In this document: piece by piece, positions 6,186 to 12,589 of the stretch
Layout: each line of letters opens with the position of its first letter
How positions within the stretch are numbered: position 1 is the stretch's first letter
Source of the DNA: Flavisolibacter sp.
Lineage (GTDB): Bacteria > Bacteroidota > Bacteroidia > Chitinophagales > Chitinophagaceae
Assembly: GCA_013695175.1 (NCBI GenBank)
Contig: JACDAZ010000270.1
Location: 1 to 12,589, forward strand
DNA length: 12,589 bases
Direction: 5' to 3'
Position numbers and translations under genes: made by a program
Notes under the pieces: generated by a model
Databases searched by the model: none
The model's input: only the letters and a program-made list of their open reading frames with translations
Told to the model about the DNA's origin: nothing

Positions 6186-7279
6186 AACCAACCCCGCTTT
6201 TTAAATATATACAACATACCAAAGGGTATAATAAACATTAAACCTACAGCAGAATAAAAGCCCCATTGTTTATGTGAAGTTGGAATAACGTCGAAGTTCA
6301 TTCCAAATATGCCGCCAATAACAGTTGCGGGTGCAAGTACACAAGTAACAATAGCTACCACTTTCATTACTTCATTTAGTCTCAGGTTTACGTTTCCTAT
6401 ATACAGATCCTGCATGCTTAGCATAACATCCCTGTAGTTTTCACTAAGATCATATGCTTGTTTTATATGATCATGAATGTCGTTGAAGTATTTAAACGTA
6501 CTTTCCTGCAGCAACACGCTTTCGCTACGGATAATAGAAGCAATGAGATCGCGAACAGGTGCAATATTTCTTTTCAGGATGATCAGCTCTTTTCTAAGGG
6601 CATTGATTTTTGCTAAAGAACGTTTGTCGCTTTTACGAATGATATCTTCTTCAATCTGCTCCATTCGTTCGCCAAGCTTTTCCATTACTATAAAATAGTT
6701 ATCTACAATCAGATCAAGCATGCTATAACACAAGTAATCGGCACTTTTTTGCCGGAGTTTACTTTGCTGCAGGTTTAATTTTTCGCGAATGGCATCAAAT
6801 ACATCCCGGTTTGGATCTTCCTGAAAAGAGAGCACAAAATCTTTACCCAAAACGATACTTATTTGTTCCTGCTCAACAGCATTTTTATTCTCATTAAAAT
6901 AAAGCATGTTCAATAGACAAAAAAGCACTCCTTCCACTTCGTCCATTTTAGCTCTTTGGTTGGAACTCCATATGTCTTCAATAATCAATGGATGTACATT
7001 AAAATGCGCCCCCAGCACTTCTACATCTTTTTTTCTTAACCCGTCTACATTAACCCAGCTGATGTTATTATTATTTTTTAAAACAAAACAGTCTTCTACC
7101 AACTTTGATTCTGTTTGGAAAAGTTGTTGATCATTATAATCATAGATAGTAATTCTTACTTCTTCAGCATCCTGCCGGGTGATGGTATCCGTTGGGTTTA
7201 CGGTCAGTATTTCTTTGGTACGCTCGGTTCCGAATACATTAAAAGGAATGATGTATTTAAGATATTTTTCAGCACTCAT
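6182..7279 (-). CDS. corA: CorA-family magnesium/cobalt transporter
   Basis: CorA is a homopentameric inner-membrane channel for Mg2+ (also Co2+ and Ni2+). The 365-residue product has a long cytoplasmic N-terminal domain with the characteristic segments WVNVDGL, HFNVHPLIIEDIWSSNQRAKMDEVEGVLF and FVLSFQEDP, then the long stalk helix (MEKLGERMEQIEEDII to ENYRDVMLSMQDLY). Two C-terminal membrane spans follow: about 307-326 ending in the signature GMN (326-328), and about 342-358. A positively charged tail (FKKRGWF) ends the chain. The periplasmic loop after GMN reads FDVIPTSHKQWG, the usual place for the proline and tryptophan. It is last in the run of minus-strand genes, 69 bases after kdsB. 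No intrinsic terminator is possible between it and the convergent lipoprotein gene, whose stop it overlaps. Confidence 0.94.
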   Translation of the reverse strand: MSAEKYLKYIIPFNVFGTERTKEILTVNPTDTITRQDAEEVRITIYDYNDQQLFQTESKLVEDCFVLKNNNNISWVNVDGLRKKDVEVLGAHFNVHPLIIEDIWSSNQRAKMDEVEGVLFCLLNMLYFNENKNAVEQEQISIVLGKDFVLSFQEDPNRDVFDAIREKLNLQQSKLRQKSADYLCYSMLDLIVDNYFIVMEKLGERMEQIEEDIIRKSDKRSLAKINALRKELIILKRNIAPVRDLIASIIRSESVLLQESTFKYFNDIHDHIKQAYDLSENYRDVMLSMQDLYIGNVNLRLNEVMKVVAIVTCVLAPATVIGGIFGMNFDVIPTSHKQWGFYSAVGLMFIIPFGMLYIFKKRGWF

Positions 7280-7348
7280 GACAGGTAAATAATAAAGAAA
7301 AATAAAACTTTATAGAACAGCAGCAAGTAAAAAAATTTATTTCAACTG

Positions 7349-8071
7349 CTATTTATTAAAAAGCAGTTGTGCCCGTTCAAGATCTTCGGGTGAGTTAATA
7401 TCTATTCCCATGGGCTCAGTTAATGCCATTTTTAATAAAACGCCATGCTCCAAAAAACGCAGGCATTCAATTTTTTCGGCATCTTCCAGCGGCGTTACCT
7501 CCCACTGCGTAAACTTTAGTAAGGCATCTTTGCGAAAGGCGTAAACCCCAATGTGTTTGTAATGAACAATATCGGTATATGTATTTCTTGGATAAGGGAT
7601 AATGCTGCGACTGAAAAATAAGGATTCATTTTTTTTGTTGATACAAACCTTTACAACATTCGGATCTTTTAGACCTTCATCATCAGCTATAATTTCCATA
7701 AGCGAAGCAACTTCAACAGATGGTTCATCAAAAAGACGGAGTAGCTTACTTAAAGCTTCTTTCTGTACAAAGGGGGTATCGCCCTGAACATTTACAATTA
7801 CATCTACATCCATATCAAAAACAGCTTCAGCAATTCTGTCTGTTCCGCTTTCATGCTCCTGTACACTTTGGTATACCGAAGCGCCGTATCTCTCTACTTC
7901 TTTTTTAATAACGTCGCTGTCCGTTGCAATAATTACATCATCAAAAAGATTGGTAGCCTTTGTAGCAAGATATGTTTGTGCAATAACGGTTTTGTCTCCT
8001 AATAACTGCATAAGCTTTCCGGGGAACCGGGTAGCAGCATATCGGGCCGGTATAACCGCAATTTTTTTCAT
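7349..8071 (-). CDS. kdsB: 3-deoxy-manno-octulosonate cytidylyltransferase (CMP-KDO synthetase)
   Basis: KdsB activates KDO with CTP to CMP-KDO for the inner core of lipopolysaccharide, in the cytoplasm. The 240-residue length is normal. The nucleotide-binding start AVIPARYAATRFPGKLM (residues 5-21), DDVIIATDS, HESGTDRIAEA (73-83), VNVQGDTPF (93-101), SRSIIPYPR, HIGVYAFRKDALLKF, CLRFLEHG and the C-terminal GIDINSPEDLERAQ all fit. In Escherichia coli KdsB the metal-binding motif reads QGDEP; here it is QGDTP, keeping the aspartate (D98), so activity is expected. The gene is 29 bases downstream of the hydroxylase gene and 69 upstream of corA, suggesting one transcript. Other KDO/LPS genes are not adjacent. 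Confidence 0.95.
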   Translation of the reverse strand: MKKIAVIPARYAATRFPGKLMQLLGDKTVIAQTYLATKATNLFDDVIIATDSDVIKKEVERYGASVYQSVQEHESGTDRIAEAVFDMDVDVIVNVQGDTPFVQKEALSKLLRLFDEPSVEVASLMEIIADDEGLKDPNVVKVCINKKNESLFFSRSIIPYPRNTYTDIVHYKHIGVYAFRKDALLKFTQWEVTPLEDAEKIECLRFLEHGVLLKMALTEPMGIDINSPEDLERAQLLFNK

Positions 8072-8100
8072 AGTAAAATAAAGAAGTGCAAATTAAAAGT

Positions 8101-8925
8101 TTACAACTGTTTTTTAAAAGGACGTTTCAGAAGAAGCATAAAATTTTCATCTTCTTCATTGGGATAATGCTTATCTAAACCATATTTTATTTGGGATGGA
8201 TGCAAGGTGGTATATGTTCCAAACATTCTGTCCCAGATGGACAATACGGCTCCGTAATTAGTATCCGTATATGGCTGTTGCCAGTGGTGGTGGACCTTAT
8301 GCATGTTGGGTGAAATCAAAATATAACTTAACGCAGAATCCAGCTTGTCGGGGAGCCTGATGTTGGCATGTGTAAATGCGGTATATAAAATCAGAAAAGT
8401 TTGATAAATCATAACAGCATAGATAGGTGCCCCTGATAGAACGATAGCAGCCAGGAAAAATACACCACGAATAACACTTTCTATGGGATGGTGTCTTAGT
8501 CCTGTTGTTACATCAACGTTGTTATCTGCATGATGAACCAGGTGAAAACGCCAAAGAAGCGGAAGTTTGTGTTCTGTAATATGCACCAGCCAGCCACCAA
8601 AAAAATCCAGTATTAAAAAAGAAATTAAAATAGCACCCAGGATGCCTGCATTGGTCCAGTGTATTATTCCAAAACCCGAAGCTTTACACCAGTCAGAAAC
8701 CAAAACAATGACAACAGCAATAAAAGTGTGAATGACAAGATGCATAATTGTAAAACTAAAATTCACAGCAGCATGCCGCAATTTTGTTTTACGGTATTTT
8801 AATTCTAAAAGGGGTATTGCGCTTTCAATCATCCAGAAGAAAACAAGCCCTCCTACAAGGAAAGCCATTCGTTCTACGGGTCTTTGTTCCAGGTTTTGGA
8901 AATACGCAAGAATCTGCTGCCACAT
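8101..8925 (-). CDS. Fatty acid hydroxylase / sterol desaturase superfamily membrane protein
   Basis: A 274-residue multi-span membrane protein with the histidine clusters of the di-iron hydroxylase superfamily: HITEH (115-119, HX3H), HLVHH (128-132, HX2HH), RHHP (144-147) and HKVHHH (209-214). Hydrophobic spans are visible near 20-40, 57-78, 94-114 and 155-183. This family uses two iron atoms and O2 to hydroxylate or desaturate lipids; bacterial relatives act on fatty acids, carotenoids, sphingolipids or hopanoids. The sequence does not tell me the substrate. It is 21 bases downstream of the DUF2007 gene at 8947-9369 and 29 upstream of kdsB, so it may be co-expressed with LPS sugar activation. 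That leaves an envelope-lipid role plausible but unproven. The start MWQQILAYFQN is the only ATG giving a full first span. Confidence 0.88.
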   Translation of the reverse strand: MWQQILAYFQNLEQRPVERMAFLVGGLVFFWMIESAIPLLELKYRKTKLRHAAVNFSFTIMHLVIHTFIAVVIVLVSDWCKASGFGIIHWTNAGILGAILISFLILDFFGGWLVHITEHKLPLLWRFHLVHHADNNVDVTTGLRHHPIESVIRGVFFLAAIVLSGAPIYAVMIYQTFLILYTAFTHANIRLPDKLDSALSYILISPNMHKVHHHWQQPYTDTNYGAVLSIWDRMFGTYTTLHPSQIKYGLDKHYPNEEDENFMLLLKRPFKKQL

Positions 8926-8946
8926 ATTGGTGTTTGCTGCAAGTTC

Positions 8947-9369
8947 CTAAAATTTTATGGTATCATCAACAGGTTGTATTTCTTTAAAATCATAGCCGCA
9001 GGACGCACACTTATAATACCATGATTTTTCAACAGTTTTACCCTTAAGCAGCATGTTTGCTAAAGCCGCCAGCTTGCACCTGTGTTTCTTTTTGATGCTG
9101 ACTATTGTTAAAGCATGTTTTTTACAAATTGGGCAGCAAATCTTTTCAAGGTAACGCTGCTCCATCCGGTCAAGCAGGTCCCATGCTTTTTTGCAATCAG
9201 GGGGTTCCACCATAAGGCGGGTTCCAAGAATAGAAGTGCAAAAAATACTTTCAGAAGGTTGTTTGGGCTCGCTTTGTAGAGTGGCTTTTACTCCTTCGCG
9301 TTGAAGCATAGTTTGTATTGCCGTAGCCTCCTTCTCATTCCCAAAACTCCTCAATTCAATTAACCTCAT
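8947..9369 (-). CDS. DUF2007 plus zinc-ribbon protein, 140 aa (paralogue A)
   Basis: The N-terminal 70 residues match the DUF2007 pattern, a small alpha/beta domain: a first strand LIELRSF, a helix NEKEATAIQTMLQREGV and a strand RLMVEPPDCKKAWDLLD. The C-terminal half is a probable zinc ribbon with C79-P-I-C82 and C121-A-S-C124; the intervening region is basic and hydrophobic. DUF2007 is often labelled a putative signal-transducing domain, but its role is not established. The next gene upstream (9446-9853) has the same design with the four cysteines at the same residue numbers, so the two are tandem duplicates, although identity elsewhere is low. It lies 76 bases after that paralogue and 21 before the hydroxylase gene. 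No signal peptide is seen; a soluble regulator or adaptor is only a guess. Confidence 0.82.
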   Translation of the reverse strand: MRLIELRSFGNEKEATAIQTMLQREGVKATLQSEPKQPSESIFCTSILGTRLMVEPPDCKKAWDLLDRMEQRYLEKICCPICKKHALTIVSIKKKHRCKLAALANMLLKGKTVEKSWYYKCASCGYDFKEIQPVDDTIKF

Positions 9370-9445
9370 AGCAAACCATTTAATGAATCACTCCATGCTG
9401 TTTATTGCAAAAAAGCGGCCGAAAGGGGTTATTGTAATATGTAAG

Positions 9446-9853
9446 TTATTCAGACTCTGGTGATTTGTTCCACTCCAGTCCACAATTAAAACAGTGAAAG
9501 ACTTTCTTCCCCCCTATAGCATAATCTCCTAATAAAAAACCTGATATAGCGGTAAACCAGTTCCTTGCGCTCCTGTTTGAACTGATCATATCAACATCAA
9601 AACTGCTGCATTTTGGGCAAACCTGCGTTTTATGCACCTCCCTGCTTTGTGCCTCTAAAAGATCCAAAGCCCTCTGCACCTGGTTTTCGGCTACCATTAG
9701 CTTTATGCCCCCCAAAGCATTTGTCAGAATGGGATCAATAGTTAGGGTATATTCATCTTTTAGCCAGCAAACAATTCCCTGCTCTTCCAGCTGTCCCATT
9801 ACAATATGAGCATCAATATAATTGCTGTATGATTGTATGGAAATAAAATTCAT
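9446..9853 (-). CDS. DUF2007 plus zinc-ribbon protein, 135 aa (paralogue B)
   Basis: Same architecture as its downstream neighbour: N-terminal DUF2007-like domain (FISIQSYSNYIDAHIVMGQLEEQGI, then GGIKLMVAENQVQRALDLLEA) and a C-terminal ribbon with C79-P-K-C82 and C121-F-N-C124. Between the two cysteine pairs lies a hydrophobic stretch (WFTAISGFLLGDYAIGG, about 99-115), too short and glycine-rich to be a sure membrane span. Cytoplasmic location is assumed. It is the first gene after the dnaN terminator and probably heads the minus-strand operon down to corA. I found no TAnnTTTG element in the short gap upstream, so transcription may come partly from read-through past dnaN. Function is unknown. 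Confidence 0.82.
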   Translation of the reverse strand: MNFISIQSYSNYIDAHIVMGQLEEQGIVCWLKDEYTLTIDPILTNALGGIKLMVAENQVQRALDLLEAQSREVHKTQVCPKCSSFDVDMISSNRSARNWFTAISGFLLGDYAIGGKKVFHCFNCGLEWNKSPESE

Positions 9854-9871
9854 TCAGAAGAAGATAAAACA

Positions 9872-9899
9872 AAAAAAGAAGCCTCGCGACTTCTTTTTT
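9872..9899 (-). terminator. Intrinsic terminator after dnaN
   Basis: AAAAAAGAAG (9872-9881) and CTTCTTTTTT (9890-9899) form a perfect 10-base stem around the loop CCTCGCGA. On the minus strand it starts 17 bases past the dnaN stop and ends in seven T. It is symmetrical, but only the minus-strand use makes sense here, since no plus-strand gene is nearby. Confidence 0.75.
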
Positions 9900-9915
9900 C
9901 TTAAAACTATTAGGT

Positions 9916-11031
9916 TTATTGATTTAACATCAGGGGCATAACCAGCATTAATAATTCTTCATTTTTTTCAACATCTGTTGGCTTTAATATTCCTGCTTTA
10001 GTAGGAGTTGCCAGTTCTATTCGTACCTCATCGCCATCGGAGGCATTTAGCATTTCAATTAAAAACCGGGCATTGAAGGCTATGGTAATATCTTCGCCAT
10101 CATATTGGCATTTCATTCTTTCTGTACCTTCAAAACTAAAATCTATATCCTGTGCCGCTAACTGAAGTTCACTACCGCTTATATTTAAAGCCACCTGATT
10201 GGTGCTTTTGTTGCTAAATACACTTACCCTGCGTAATGCTTGTTGAAATTCAGCCTTGTTTACTACAAGTTTATATGGATTGTCGGTAGGAATTACAACT
10301 TTATAATCAGGGAAACGGGCATCTATCAACCGGCAACTCATTTGCGTAGTGCCATGTTTTACAAACAAGTGATTGCTGTTGTAGTTTACCGATATTTCAT
10401 CTTCATTATCAGGAAGAGCTGATTTAAGCAGGTTTAATGGTTTGCGTGGAACAATAAAAGAATCTTGTTTTGGGCAGTCAACATCTGTTCTTTTAAACCT
10501 TACCAATCTGTGCGCATCTGTGGCTACAAACTGAATAAAATTTGGATTTAATTCAAAATAAACACCTGTCATAGCCGGTCTCAGGTCATCATTGCTTACG
10601 GCAAACAGCGTTTTATTAATTGCTGTAACCAGTGCTGTTGAAGGCATGGTAAAAGTTGTGGTATCATCTGCCGCCGGTTCTTTAGGAAAATTATCAGGAT
10701 TTTCTCCCATTACCTTATACTTACCATTATCACTGGTAATCTCTATCCCAAAATTTTTGTCTATGGTAAACGTTAGAGGTTGCTCTGCGATGTTTTTAAG
10801 AGAGTCCATTAAAATTTTTGCAGGAATGCAAACCTTGCCACTATCCTTTGCCTCTACATCCAATTGAATACGCATAACCGTTTCAAGGTCTGTAGCCACT
10901 ACAGAAAGCTTATTTTTTTCTACTTCAAATAAAAAATCTTCAAGAATAGGAAGTACGGTATTAGCATTTATCACACCTGCAATATGCTGTAGTTGTTTCA
11001 GCAGTTGTGAAGAAGACACAATAAATTTCAT
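9916..11031 (-). CDS. dnaN: DNA polymerase III beta subunit (sliding clamp)
   Basis: DnaN forms a ring-shaped dimer around DNA and tethers the replicative polymerase and other clamp-binding proteins. The 371-residue length is standard for three repeated clamp domains. Typical features are the start MKFIVSSSQLLKQLQHIAGVINANTVLPILEDFLFEV, LSVVATDLETVMR, the domain-boundary segment NPDNFP, TDAHRLVRFKR (about 173-183), FIVPRKPLNLLK, CRLIDARFPDYKVVIP and, near the C-terminus, IAFNARFLIEML; the end LMLVMPLMLNQ corresponds to the usual VVMPMRL-like tail. ATG 11031 is the canonical start. An in-frame TAA lies two codons upstream, closing a short open frame. dnaA and recF are not adjacent, which is common outside the classic dnaA-dnaN arrangement. 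The gene is followed by its own terminator. Confidence 0.97.
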   Translation of the reverse strand: MKFIVSSSQLLKQLQHIAGVINANTVLPILEDFLFEVEKNKLSVVATDLETVMRIQLDVEAKDSGKVCIPAKILMDSLKNIAEQPLTFTIDKNFGIEITSDNGKYKVMGENPDNFPKEPAADDTTTFTMPSTALVTAINKTLFAVSNDDLRPAMTGVYFELNPNFIQFVATDAHRLVRFKRTDVDCPKQDSFIVPRKPLNLLKSALPDNEDEISVNYNSNHLFVKHGTTQMSCRLIDARFPDYKVVIPTDNPYKLVVNKAEFQQALRRVSVFSNKSTNQVALNISGSELQLAAQDIDFSFEGTERMKCQYDGEDITIAFNARFLIEMLNASDGDEVRIELATPTKAGILKPTDVEKNEELLMLVMPLMLNQ

Positions 11032-11034
11032 CGT

Positions 11035-11112
11035 TTAAGTTTTGACTTTTTTCTTTGGTGTAGTACCAGCCTCAGCCATAATGGTTGGAGCAGCCAGTTG
11101 TTTTCCAATCAT
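11035..11112 (-). CDS. Possible 25-aa small ORF just upstream of dnaN
   Basis: On the minus strand an ATG at 11112 opens 25 codons (MIGKQLAAPTIMAEAG, TTPKKKVKT) ending in a TAA three bases before the dnaN ATG and in the same frame. The composition (Ala, Thr, basic tail) is protein-like, and an inner ATG would give MAEAGTTPKKKVKT. It could be a leader peptide coupled to dnaN translation or chance. I see no ribosome-binding site and do not recognise it. Confidence 0.25.
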   Translation of the reverse strand: MIGKQLAAPTIMAEAGTTPKKKVKT

Positions 11113-11188
11113 TAATTTTGACGTAACCGAGGCGAAGCTAAGCAATTTTAAAACAAAGCAATACGCTCAAAATGATCATTAGCAGCCT

Positions 11189-11197
11189 TGTGAATAA
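11189..11197 (-). promoter_or_regulatory. Single DnaA-box-like 9-mer between dnaN and the divergent gene
   Basis: TTATTCACA on the minus strand matches the relaxed box TTATNCACA, about 158 bases before the dnaN start. A single site of this kind can occur by chance; regulation of dnaN by DnaA is only a possibility. Confidence 0.3.
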
Positions 11198-11294
11198 GTA
11201 GTTATCAGGCCCATATTTTGAGGGAATAGGGGACATTCGGGGATTGAAATAGGAAAAGGATAATTTGTTTTGCGCTCATTAAAGTAAAGGAACT

Positions 11295-12589
11295 ATGTTG
11301 TCAACGTTATTTAACTGGTCAAAAAAAAAGGAAGAGGAGCCTGCAGAACCGAAGGTGCAGTTTGGAAGATATTCAGATAACAATAAACCTGTAGAAAAGG
11401 TAGAGCGGTGGAATCAGTCAGATGCATTGTTTAAAGAAAAAAAATATCACCAAAGCATAAAGGCTTTTTTTGATTATCTCTGCGACGAAAATTTAAAAAA
11501 CGTTCACCATGAACAGGAGGGTAAAAGTGGAAAGTTTTGGTTTTATCAGGGGTCAAAAATCATCAGGGGGTTTTATAACGAAAAAAAATTAGAAGCAGAA
11601 GGAGCACTTGCTGTTATGCCGGAACCTAACGTGCCGGTTATGCGAAGATTATTAGAAATGAATTTTACATTATACTACAGCCGGTACGCTCTTTCCGGCG
11701 ACAGGCTTAGCATGATGTTCGACAGTGATATTGAAACCGCTAATCCCAGTAAACTTTATTATGGTTTAAAAGAACTTGCTACTAAAGCAGATAAACACGA
11801 CGATCTGCTCGTGCAGGATTTTACTGCTCTTTTGCCGGTAGACACAGAACATGTTATTGAAATTCCCGAGCAGGAAAAAGAAATTAAATACAAGTTTATT
11901 CAGAAATGGATAAAAGAAACACTTGAACTTATTGAAACAGTTGATTCCGATAAATATTCAGGGGGCATAGCTTATTTATTACTGGCACTTGCTTATAGAA
12001 TCGATTTTCTTGTAGTTCCCGAAGGAAAGCTTTTGCTTCACCTTGAAAAAATCGTAGACATTTATTTTAAAAAGGATGACAGGCCGGTATCTGAAAAAAA
12101 CCAGGAAATGGTTGAAGAATTTTTAAAGCTACAGGCAAAAACAAAAGAAGAAATTTACCCGCACCTGTTTCGATCTAAGCATACTTTTTCAATAGTAACA
12201 CCTCAAAACCACAAGACAATCGCAGATGCTATTTATAACGCCAATCAAAATATAACCTGGTATAAGGAAAATAAACATCCCGATATAGGAGCCAAGATCA
12301 GTGAGTATGGAATTGCTTATTGTCAATATTCTTATAGCCTGCCGCGACCACTTACCAATTTGTTCCAGCTTTTTATGATGATCAATTATCCCGATTATTT
12401 TGAAGCGCTTGATTTTAAAATTCCTTTTTATAATAAAGAAAACAATACCTTAAACCAGGAAACAATTTTACAAGCCATTGAAACCATTCTTGCCAACTGG
12501 CGATCAAAATACCCTGAATTAAAAATGAAGACTGACAAGTTGAAATTTGAAAACCTTATGGTATTTAATCAATCGTACACAACGGAAAT
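11295..12589 (+). CDS. Large uncharacterised protein, incomplete at the right edge (at least 431 aa)
   Basis: An uninterrupted frame runs from ATG 11295 to the end of the window. I do not recognise the family, but the regular composition suggests a conserved cytoplasmic protein. After a charged start (NWSKKKEEEPAEPK, 7-20), residues about 38-180 have an alpha/beta pattern: a helix DALFKEKKYHQSIKAFFDYL, strands KFWFYQGSKIIRGF and EAEGALAVMP, then VPVMRRLLEMNFTLYYSRYAL, DRLSMMFDSD and a helix PSKLYYGLKELATKADKHDDLL. This loosely resembles the YbjN/type III chaperone-like fold, a low-confidence inference. The rest (about 195 onward) is richer in helices and aromatic residues, with EYGIAYCQYSYSLPRP near 337-352. 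There is no signal peptide or membrane span. It diverges from dnaN across 263 bases. TAATTTTG at 11113-11120 fits a -7 element but lacks a well-placed -33, and AAAGGAAC just before the ATG is weakly purine-rich. Confidence 0.82.
   Translation, partial: MLSTLFNWSKKKEEEPAEPKVQFGRYSDNNKPVEKVERWNQSDALFKEKKYHQSIKAFFDYLCDENLKNVHHEQEGKSGKFWFYQGSKIIRGFYNEKKLEAEGALAVMPEPNVPVMRRLLEMNFTLYYSRYALSGDRLSMMFDSDIETANPSKLYYGLKELATKADKHDDLLVQDFTALLPVDTEHVIEIPEQEKEIKYKFIQKWIKETLELIETVDSDKYSGGIAYLLLALAYRIDFLVVPEGKLLLHLEKIVDIYFKKDDRPVSEKNQEMVEEFLKLQAKTKEEIYPHLFRSKHTFSIVTPQNHKTIADAIYNANQNITWYKENKHPDIGAKISEYGIAYCQYSYSLPRPLTNLFQLFMMINYPDYFEALDFKIPFYNKENNTLNQETILQAIETILANWRSKYPELKMKTDKLKFENLMVFNQSYTTE

Noticed and set aside
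9405..9440. CGGCCG with flanking T runs as a terminator between the DUF2007 paralogues
   Set aside because: The palindrome has no room for a loop and the flanks do not extend the stem, so it is unlikely to work as a hairpin terminator.

Overview
The window looks like chromosome from a Bacteroidota bacterium, most likely in or near the Chitinophagaceae. The signs are a DUF2480 protein (a family I know mainly from Bacteroidota), a PpiD/SurA-type foldase of Bacteroidota architecture, no convincing Shine-Dalgarno sequences, a promoter of the Bacteroidota type (TTTG, 19 bases, TAnnTTTG), and a KDO-activating enzyme that implies lipopolysaccharide. Family and genus are inference; I could not run a search.

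Layout, left to right. (1) Bases 1-913 hold the end of an arsenic-resistance cluster: the 3' part of arsM (arsenite methyltransferase) and an arsN2-type acetyltransferase gene broken by a one-base frameshift, followed by a likely terminator. The 60-base lines I counted here were about 30-35% G+C against about 40-47% in lines from later genes, so this end may be acquired DNA. (2) Bases 1006-2248 hold a small unknown gene convergent with nadA (quinolinate synthase, NAD synthesis). (3) Bases 2249-2823 are the only long gene-free stretch. It lies between the diverging nadA and ppiD genes and carries a cluster of DnaA boxes, a GC-rich spacer, TAA/TAG triplets in the pattern of a DnaA-trio, and a very AT-rich tract. 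I read it as a candidate chromosomal replication origin (oriC) and consider it the most interesting part of the window. (4) Bases 2824-6185, plus strand: a membrane-anchored periplasmic peptidyl-prolyl isomerase with its own promoter and a strong terminator, then a DUF2480 gene and a predicted lipoprotein gene joined stop-to-start. (5) Bases 6182-11031, minus strand, in transcription order: dnaN (sliding clamp), a terminator, two tandem paralogues with DUF2007 plus a zinc ribbon, a fatty-acid hydroxylase/sterol desaturase-type membrane enzyme, kdsB and corA. The last five are closely spaced and may be one operon. (6) From 11295 to the right edge runs a long, incomplete, uncharacterised gene diverging from dnaN.

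Functionally this is mostly housekeeping: NAD synthesis, envelope protein folding, LPS sugar activation, Mg2+ transport and the replication clamp. It lies beside an arsenic-detoxification remnant and what may be the replication origin. I saw no tRNA, rRNA, CRISPR array or insertion sequence.
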